The notes under the pieces: model-generated | Seen by the model: the letters and a program-made list of their open reading frames with translations, nothing else | What the model was told of the DNA's origin: nothing | Databases searched by the model: none | Program-made: the position numbers and the translations under genes | Assembly (NCBI GenBank): GCA_025934595.1 | Contig: JAICXU010000150.1 | Location: 1 to 7,198, forward strand | Direction: 5' to 3' | DNA length: 7,198 bases | From: Polyangiaceae bacterium | GTDB taxonomy: Bacteria > Myxococcota_A > Polyangia > Polyangiales > Polyangiaceae | Shown: one piece after another, positions 1 to 5,010 of the stretch | Position numbering within the stretch: position 1 is the stretch's first letter | Layout: each line of letters opens with the position of its first letter

Positions 1-216
1 GATCGCATGCACCGCATAAATACCGGGCATTTGGTCGTCGAAGAGATCGCGATACGGCAACGATCCGTGCAGCCATTCTCGTCCGATGTACGCGTAGCGT
101 CCTTGATCGCGGCCGAACGGAAAGAAGAGCGACGCGGCTCCGAACGCGATGCCGAGCGCGCCGAGCACCGCGTCGAGCGCGACGCGATCCGAAAGACGGT
201 CAGATTTTTCGGACAC
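1..216 (-). CDS. GT39/ArnT-like membrane glycosyltransferase, N-terminal part (runs off the left edge)
   Basis: This is the first 72 codons of a gene that continues beyond position 1. No stop occurs in this frame. The chosen start is the GTG at 216-214; it overlaps the 3' end of the upstream 666-residue gene by 17 bases, which suggests co-transcription and translational coupling. A TTG at 228-226 is a weaker alternative, and neither has a clear Shine-Dalgarno site. After a short charged N-terminus, residues about 16-34 form one hydrophobic helix. The segment FGRDQGRYAYIGREWLHG (34-51) follows, then LPYRDLFDDQMPGIYAVHAI (53-72). Acidic residues in the first extracytoplasmic loop (D37 here), followed by an aromatic/Pro-Gly 'PGIY' stretch, are typical of PMT_2/GT39-type GT-C proteins, which use polyprenyl-phosphate sugars. 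The family call rests on this N-terminal signature only. The substrate is unknown, and the rest of the protein cannot be judged. Confidence 0.8.
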   Translation of the reverse strand, partial: MSEKSDRLSDRVALDAVLGALGIAFGAASLFFPFGRDQGRYAYIGREWLHGSLPYRDLFDDQMPGIYAVHAI

Positions 217-2200
217 GAAACAACCCAAGATCGGCGAGCACGGGCTCGAACACGATGTCTGGCCACGGTGAGCTGATGTTCGCGCCGACCGGAAAGAGCG
301 TGTAGATGGGACGGCCCTCGCCGGACCACACGTCGATCAAGCGCCGAAAGTTGGTCCAGCCCTTCTTTGGGTTGCTCTCGAAGAGATCGATGTACTCGAT
401 GTCACGTGTAGCTCGGAGGGCGAGCGGAGTGTCGATCTCGGGGCTGAAGCCGGCGAGAGCGAATCGCTGCGGCGTGAGCTTCGCGACCGCGTCGACGCGT
501 GAGTCGTTGTCGAGCCTCATACGAAGCACGGCGGGAAGCGTGACGCCGGAGCAGGTGCCGATCCCCATCGTGACGGCAGCCGCCGCCGCCCACGCCGCTC
601 TCGGTGCGCTGTTCGTGTCCCCCTGCTGCGCTCGTCGGAGAAAGAACATCGCCGCGAGCGCGACGAGGAGCGGGCCATAGAGGATGAAGAGGCGACGAGG
701 AGCCTCGACGTCATTTCGGCTGAGGAGCGCGAGCGTGACCGCCGTCGATGCCGCGATCACGACCGCGAGATGCAGCTTGGTCCATGGGAGGCTTCGCATC
801 GCGCCGGCGGCGAGCACGCTCGCGGGGGCAATGGCGAGCGTCGCATAGCGTTCGTAGATGAACGGAAAGCCGATCGCGTAGAGCATCGGTGGCGTGGCGC
901 GAAGCGCGGCTCCGCATAGGAGAGCGATCGTCGGGACAGCCAAATACAAGAGGGATCGGCGATCTTTGCGGGTCACTCTCGGATACAGCAGCGCGAGCGC
1001 GAGCACAGGTGAGCATTGGAGCGTGGAACGAAGCGCCCATCCCGAGACGACGTAGCCGATTCCATCCGCTGCGCGCGTCCACGGATCGAGAGTGAGAGGT
1101 GTGGCGTCGACGACCAACGCGAAGATCACTTTCCCGAGCATGAGCCCGTTCGTGACCATCCCCTGCCACGCGAACGCCACGAGCCCGGCCACGGCGGTGA
1201 GGGCGGCGCACGCCAGTAGGTTCTTGCGAAATCGGAGAAGACCATAGGTTGTGGTCGCGCAGAAGAGGAACGGCGGAAGCGCGCGAGAAATCATCGCGGA
1301 GAGATGCTGCTTGTCGAGGCCCGTGTCGGCGCAGCTCTCCCACACACAAGGACCGTACGACACGGGATTGTAGGATCCGAAACGCACGTGGTTCAGAAGC
1401 GCCAGAGGCAGGAGTGAAAGGGCCAATCCGAGTAGCACCCACGATGCGCGTTGGATCTTGGGAAGCGTCGGAAGCCATACCCTCCAATCATCGGAGGATT
1501 GCGATTTCGCCGTAGGGTCATCTTCGTAGTGAGAGATCGTGACCACGGCGACCGTAGCCACCACCATCGATATCGCCAAAAGATGCGCGGTTGCGGCCAA
1601 GCCACCCGCCGCGCCTGCGCCGACGGCGGTCGCCTTCGACCATCCGCGCTTCCCCGCGCGCACGATCAGATAGAGCGACAGGGCCGAGAGCGCTTCCGAA
1701 AGAACGTAGGGGCTGATGTCGATTCCCGTGCTTGCGATCGGTGAGCCGACGGTCGCGACCCACGCGGCGACCGCCGCGAAGAGACGATCCTCGAGGACGG
1801 CGTCGCCGAGAAGAAAGACGAAGACGGCGTAGAGCGCGAGAACGACCACGTTGAAGCGAGAGACGGCGGCGAGGCCGCCCCACGCGAAAAATGGCGCCGC
1901 CAAATAATCGAAGAGTGGAGGGTAAACACCCCACAGACGAACGCCGTCCCGATCGAGCACGTTCCATCGCGCTTGCAGCTCGTGAAAACGTGCGGTCGGG
2001 CCGTTGAGCGAATAGGGCAGACCGTGGTCGGCGATGCCGCGGATCATCTCGATGTGCGTTCGCCCGTCGACGCTCGGCGAGCTGTGCCAAGTCGCGAACG
2101 GTAGCCACGTGAAGATCGACAGCAAGAGGACGACGAGGAGCGCCGTGCCCATGCGGTCGCGATCACGGATCGCTTGCGGGCGGGGAGCCGACACGGTCAT
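200..2200 (-). CDS. GT-C-like polytopic glycosyltransferase, paralogue of the 5007-7028 gene
   Basis: The product is 666 residues from the ATG at 2200-2198, ending in TGA at 202-200. The frame stays open to an ATG at 2260, but 2200 is preferred: it gives the same short charged N-terminus before the first helix (about 18-36) as the paralogue, and a possible promoter lies between the two candidates. The first loop carries an acidic residue (D45 in SVDGRTHIEM), then YPPLFDYLAAPFF (93-105), a GT-C hallmark resembling the HPPL/YPPL motif of PMT_2 proteins. About ten more hydrophobic segments follow to about residue 560. A loop at 278-299 holds a cysteine pair (C285, C290) in SYGPCVWESCADTGLDKQH. 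The last ~105 residues are soluble and probably extracytoplasmic. The likely role is transfer of a sugar from a lipid-phosphate donor at the outer face of the inner membrane. This is inferred from the fold family; donor and acceptor are not evident. It probably heads an operon with the gene at 1-216. Confidence 0.85.
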   Translation of the reverse strand: MTVSAPRPQAIRDRDRMGTALLVVLLLSIFTWLPFATWHSSPSVDGRTHIEMIRGIADHGLPYSLNGPTARFHELQARWNVLDRDGVRLWGVYPPLFDYLAAPFFAWGGLAAVSRFNVVVLALYAVFVFLLGDAVLEDRLFAAVAAWVATVGSPIASTGIDISPYVLSEALSALSLYLIVRAGKRGWSKATAVGAGAAGGLAATAHLLAISMVVATVAVVTISHYEDDPTAKSQSSDDWRVWLPTLPKIQRASWVLLGLALSLLPLALLNHVRFGSYNPVSYGPCVWESCADTGLDKQHLSAMISRALPPFLFCATTTYGLLRFRKNLLACAALTAVAGLVAFAWQGMVTNGLMLGKVIFALVVDATPLTLDPWTRAADGIGYVVSGWALRSTLQCSPVLALALLYPRVTRKDRRSLLYLAVPTIALLCGAALRATPPMLYAIGFPFIYERYATLAIAPASVLAAGAMRSLPWTKLHLAVVIAASTAVTLALLSRNDVEAPRRLFILYGPLLVALAAMFFLRRAQQGDTNSAPRAAWAAAAAVTMGIGTCSGVTLPAVLRMRLDNDSRVDAVAKLTPQRFALAGFSPEIDTPLALRATRDIEYIDLFESNPKKGWTNFRRLIDVWSGEGRPIYTLFPVGANISSPWPDIVFEPVLADLGLFRVRKI
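1961..2063. repeat. DNA-level paralogous repeat, copy 1 (within the 200-2200 gene)
   Basis: This 103-base stretch aligns without gaps to 6774-6876 (constant offset 4813). It is exactly identical over the first 22 bases (1961-1982) and the last 21 (2043-2063), and about 80% identical overall by manual count. It encodes the first extracytoplasmic loop of the GT-C protein and is part of a coding duplication, not a mobile element. Confidence 0.85.
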
Positions 2201-2347
2201 GCGCGCGTCGTTTCTAAACGTTCGTGGTCGCGCGGTAAAGTCGGCGGCGAATCGCTCCATCCATGTCGGCGGACGGATCGCCGTCGTTCACGCGTGGCGC
2301 CGCGCAGCCTGATTGCACGCTGCCCTGTGCAGCAGTATGGGTGCGCC
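2201..2347. promoter_or_regulatory. divergent intergenic region between two GT-C genes
   Basis: These 147 bases separate the preferred starts of the minus-strand gene (2200) and the plus-strand gene (2348). This is the longest non-coding stretch in the window, so promoters for both genes probably lie here. Both flanking reading frames stay open into it (to 2260 on the minus strand, to a TTG at 2174 on the plus strand). The arginine-rich, non-hydrophobic translations of those extensions look like GC-rich background rather than real N-termini. Short overlapping inverted repeats lie at 2314-2333 (TGCAC/GTGCA and GCTGC/GCAGC), just before the plus-strand gene. Confidence 0.5.
2211..2239 (-). promoter_or_regulatory. 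possible sigma70-type promoter for the 200-2200 gene
   Basis: On the minus strand, TTTACC (2239-2234) and TAGAAA (2216-2211) are separated by 17 bases. Each hexamer matches the sigma70 consensus at 4 of 6 positions. Transcription would start a few bases before the ATG at 2200, giving an almost leaderless message and excluding the upstream ATG at 2260. The match is modest and could be chance, although AT-rich hexamers are scarce in this region. Confidence 0.25.
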
Positions 2348-3862
2348 GTGATCGCACGCGGCGTGAAAGGACTCGATTCGCTCGATCGCCGCGCCGTTTC
2401 CATCATCGTGGCGCTCGCCGTCTGTCTCGTCGCGATCGTCGACTCGCGGACGAAAGACGCGCTGATTTTTTCGCCCGACGACGCATACATCACACTTCAC
2501 AACGCGCTCGCACTGAAAGCCGGCCACGATCCGAGCTTCATCGGCGTCTCTCCTCTCTACGGTGCGACGAGCCTGCTGCACCTGGTGGTCGAGACGCTCC
2601 TTCTCTTTGCGTTCCCGCCTTTGTGGACCGCGTGGATCGCGTCTTGGGTCGGGATCATGATGTACGGGCTCGGTCTCGTGCGGCTCGCCTTCGCGATGAA
2701 GCTCGGCGCGTTTCGCGCGATCTTGGTCACGTTCTTGGGCATGACCGCCGGCCTCGCGCCCCTCCAAATGTTGAATGGGCTCGAGACCGGAGCGGGGATG
2801 GCAATCGTCGTCTGGTGCTTGGCCATCGCGATGGATGCTCACGCTCCGCGCTGGCATTTGCCCGTGGCGTGCGCGATCGCGCCGCTCTTGCGGCCCGAGC
2901 TCGTGGCGCTGTCCGGAATTCTCCTCGCCGATCGATCCTGGAATATCGCATTTCGCGACGGAGCACGGTCGGGCGTGCATAGCGTCGCCTGCGACGCGAA
3001 GTATTTCATTCCCACGCTCGCACCGTGGCTGCTGTTTGCGTTCGTGGCGTCGGGGCATGTCTTGCCTTCGACGATCACGACGAAGCGAGATTTTTTCTGC
3101 GACCCCTGCGCGCCGTTTGACATGAGGCGAGGGTGGTTCGAATACGGGCTCGGGACGTATCTTGCCGCCATCGGGATCTTGAGCTTCGCCTATCTGGCGT
3201 TGCCCTTTACCAAGGTCGGTCGCGCGTGTGCCTTCTTCATCGCGGTTTTCCTCGGCGCTTACTGGCTCGAATTTCCTGGCGGCATCTCACACTATGAGTG
3301 TCGCTATTTGTACGTTTGCCTACCGATCGCGATCTACGCATTGTGTACGGTGCTCGCCACACCGCGCGCGTGGATCCGATGGATATCCGGCATAGCCCTG
3401 GTGGGCGCCGCTCTTCAATCCGCCGTCGGTCTTCCAGAGCACCTGGCCTATATGCACGCCACACGTGTGTACACGTCACGCGAGCTCATGCCGGTCGCGG
3501 ATTGGGCGCGCGCCAATATTCCTCCAACCGCACACGTTCTCATCCATGACGCGGGCTATATCTCTTATGGGACGAGTCTCCACCTCTACGACATGGTGGG
3601 TCTCAAATCGCCCGAAGCAGCGAAGCTTCATCGTGAGATCACGTGGCCTAGCTGCGGTCGCGATCGCCCTCAGGCCTTCCAAGAATTCGCGAGGGAGGTC
3701 GGCGCCACGCATCTGATCGCTTCGCGCGGCTGGGGACCCATTTTCGGTTTCGAGCGAGCATTGCGTGATGGCGGCTGGGGACTCGTGAGATTGAGATCCG
3801 CCGAGGATGGGAGCATGGGATACGACGTCTTCGCGCTGACGCCGCCGCAGTCCAATCCCTAG
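2348..3862 (+). CDS. GT-C-like membrane glycosyltransferase (AftB/arabinofuranosyltransferase-like architecture)
   Basis: The product is about 504 residues from GTG 2348; GTG 2327 and GTG 2363 are also possible, and none has a clear ribosome site. The stop is TAG at 3860-3862. The first helix is about residues 18-32. It is followed by FSPDDAYITLHNALALKAGH (41-60) and SPLYGATSLLH (68-78). This matches the 'DDAyI...' first loop of bacterial GT-C proteins, whose paired aspartates (D44, D45) are the expected catalytic or metal site, and the following 'GyTSpLw'-like element. Further family-like features are LNGLETG (142-148), LLRPEL (180-185), HVLPSTITTKRDFF (237-250) and about ten hydrophobic helices to about residue 361. 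The soluble C-terminal part (about 378-504) contains ADWARANIPPTAHVLIHDAG (384-403) and LYDMVGLKSPE (413-423), which matches the usual tail of these enzymes. C251 and C254 form a CDPC pair in a predicted outer loop. It is the only plus-strand gene. The polyprenyl-linked donor and the acceptor are unknown. Confidence 0.82.
   Translation: MIARGVKGLDSLDRRAVSIIVALAVCLVAIVDSRTKDALIFSPDDAYITLHNALALKAGHDPSFIGVSPLYGATSLLHLVVETLLLFAFPPLWTAWIASWVGIMMYGLGLVRLAFAMKLGAFRAILVTFLGMTAGLAPLQMLNGLETGAGMAIVVWCLAIAMDAHAPRWHLPVACAIAPLLRPELVALSGILLADRSWNIAFRDGARSGVHSVACDAKYFIPTLAPWLLFAFVASGHVLPSTITTKRDFFCDPCAPFDMRRGWFEYGLGTYLAAIGILSFAYLALPFTKVGRACAFFIAVFLGAYWLEFPGGISHYECRYLYVCLPIAIYALCTVLATPRAWIRWISGIALVGAALQSAVGLPEHLAYMHATRVYTSRELMPVADWARANIPPTAHVLIHDAGYISYGTSLHLYDMVGLKSPEAAKLHREITWPSCGRDRPQAFQEFAREVGATHLIASRGWGPIFGFERALRDGGWGLVRLRSAEDGSMGYDVFALTPPQSNP
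3859..3862. other. shared CTAG: overlapping stop codons of two convergent genes
   Basis: The palindrome CTAG contains TAG on both strands. The plus-strand GT-C gene stops at 3860-3862 and the minus-strand SGNH gene stops at 3861-3859. There is no intergenic space and no room for a conventional terminator between the two convergent genes; any terminator must lie inside coding sequence. Confidence 0.95.
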
Positions 3863-5010
3863 AAGACGTGCTGCGCGCGCAACGCGTGCTCGACTGCGTC
3901 CGCGATCTTCATGTGTGAAACCGGCCCCGGATGGAAGTCGCCTTCGGCGCGCTCGGCTTCTTCGAGATCCACATGAACGCGCGGAATTTCCTGCGCGTCG
4001 AACAACTTTTCGAAAAGTGCTGGCGAGCTTCCGACCGTAGGGAGACACGGCGCCATGAAATTCGTCGTGACGAACAGCGCACGCGCGCCGCGCGATTTCG
4101 CGAGATCCACGGTGGCGCGTGCAATTGCCTCCATGGTTCGGAACGGCTCATCGTCATGATAGGTGGCCCACCAGAGCTTGCGCAGCGCCGATTCCCGAAT
4201 GCGAACCGGCGTCGGGGGAAGAAGCTCGAGGCTTCCTGCGCCCGTTACGTGCAACGAGGGTCGCTCTTCGCGCTCGGGCCGCTCGACTTCCTCGGGAACG
4301 AACGTCGTGACGATGGCCAAAAGGTGCGAATACGATGCTGCGACGTCGCGTTCTCGCATGAACGCCTGGTCCATTCCGTAGCCGTAGACGGCGATGTCGA
4401 CGACCTGAACACCCAATCGACTCTCCAATATCGCAGCGAAGGTGTCCTCATACGAAACGGCGATCCCGAGCGCGATGGATTCTCCGCCTACCAGGATGGT
4501 AGGTTTGTCGTGATCGTGGACGAGCATCGGCTCGGCAACCCGATTTCCCTCCGCATCCGTATAGTAGACGACCTCACGTCCCTTCGGTGAGATCCAACGG
4601 TGCACTGTCGACGGCTTCAAGACCCACAGAAATTTCGGATCCCAGATCGACGGCATACAAACCTTGCACTCGGGCGGCGGCGGGGGCGGCGGCGACCACG
4701 GTTTGCGCAAAATGACCTCGCTCGTGGCGAGGGCAAGCACGACGGCGACGGAAATCCGGCCGATGTCACCGAGCGTCATGGTGATCCGCTCCGCACGCCG
4801 CCCGACCTCTGGACGGGCCACTGCGAGGGACAGGGCCACGATCGCGACGAAAATTCGTAGCAAGCGCAGATCACGGAGCTCGCGCGTGCTGCGTATGCAC
4901 GCGAGCGGCTCGTGATGTACCTCGAGCCAAACGGGATCTGCGAAATACGCCCAAGCCGCCAGCGCCACGGCGAGAGCGAGGATCGCGGCTTCGGCGACGA
5001 AGCGCTTCAT
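3859..5010 (-). CDS. membrane-anchored SGNH/GDSL-hydrolase-like protein
   Basis: The product is 383 residues from the ATG at 5010-5008. The frame stays open upstream to 5166, but 5010 is chosen because it forms an ATGA overlap with the stop of the preceding GT-C gene and starts cleanly with MKRF before a helix. Three hydrophobic helices (about 5-24, 50-65, 86-101) put the rest outside by the positive-inside rule (RPEVGRRAER between helices 2 and 3). A linker of seven prolines (107-113) and CKVC (115-118) follows. The SGNH-like domain spans about 165-383. It has GGESIALG (175-182) with nucleophile candidate S178, a block-II-like DIAVYGYGMDQAF (205-217), and a C-terminal DFHPGPVSH (358-366) supplying the Asp-x-His pair. 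Family members are esterases, lipases or O-acyltransferases acting on glycans. The usual oxyanion Gly and Asn are not obvious here. The likely role is adding or removing acyl groups on the glycan or lipid made by its neighbours; this is inferred from context. Confidence 0.8.
   Translation of the reverse strand: MKRFVAEAAILALAVALAAWAYFADPVWLEVHHEPLACIRSTRELRDLRLLRIFVAIVALSLAVARPEVGRRAERITMTLGDIGRISVAVVLALATSEVILRKPWSPPPPPPPECKVCMPSIWDPKFLWVLKPSTVHRWISPKGREVVYYTDAEGNRVAEPMLVHDHDKPTILVGGESIALGIAVSYEDTFAAILESRLGVQVVDIAVYGYGMDQAFMRERDVAASYSHLLAIVTTFVPEEVERPEREERPSLHVTGAGSLELLPPTPVRIRESALRKLWWATYHDDEPFRTMEAIARATVDLAKSRGARALFVTTNFMAPCLPTVGSSPALFEKLFDAQEIPRVHVDLEEAERAEGDFHPGPVSHMKIADAVEHALRAQHVF
5007..5010 (-). 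other. ATGA stop/start overlap (translational coupling site)
   Basis: On the minus strand the TGA of the 673-residue GT-C gene (5009-5007) overlaps the ATG of the SGNH gene (5010-5008). Only a weak GGAAG-like stretch precedes the ATG, so re-initiation by ribosomes finishing the upstream gene is the likely mode of translation. This ties the two proteins to one operon. Confidence 0.8.

Noticed and set aside
711..1487. A 258-codon minus-strand frame, and a 196-codon frame at 1518-2108, inside the 200-2200 gene
   Set aside because: Arginine-rich composition and full overlap with the conserved paralogous GT-C frame mark these as shadows.
2313..2341. TTGCAC - 17 bases - TATGGG as a plus-strand promoter giving a leaderless message from 2348
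   Set aside because: The spacing is good but each hexamer matches the sigma70 consensus at only three of six positions, which is no better than chance.
2174..2347. N-terminal extension of the plus-strand GT-C gene to a TTG at 2174
   Set aside because: The extra 58 residues are Arg/Ser-rich and unlike a membrane-protein N-terminus, and they would run antisense into the start of the divergent gene. A GTG near 2348 places the first helix where the family has it.
2263..2982. A 239-codon plus-strand frame with an ATG start in front of the plus-strand GT-C gene, and an antisense 256-codon frame at 2288-3058
   Set aside because: The plus-strand frame is an Arg/Asp-rich shadow of the true gene, which is one frame away and shows helices and the DDAYI motif. 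The antisense frame is likewise low-complexity and charged.
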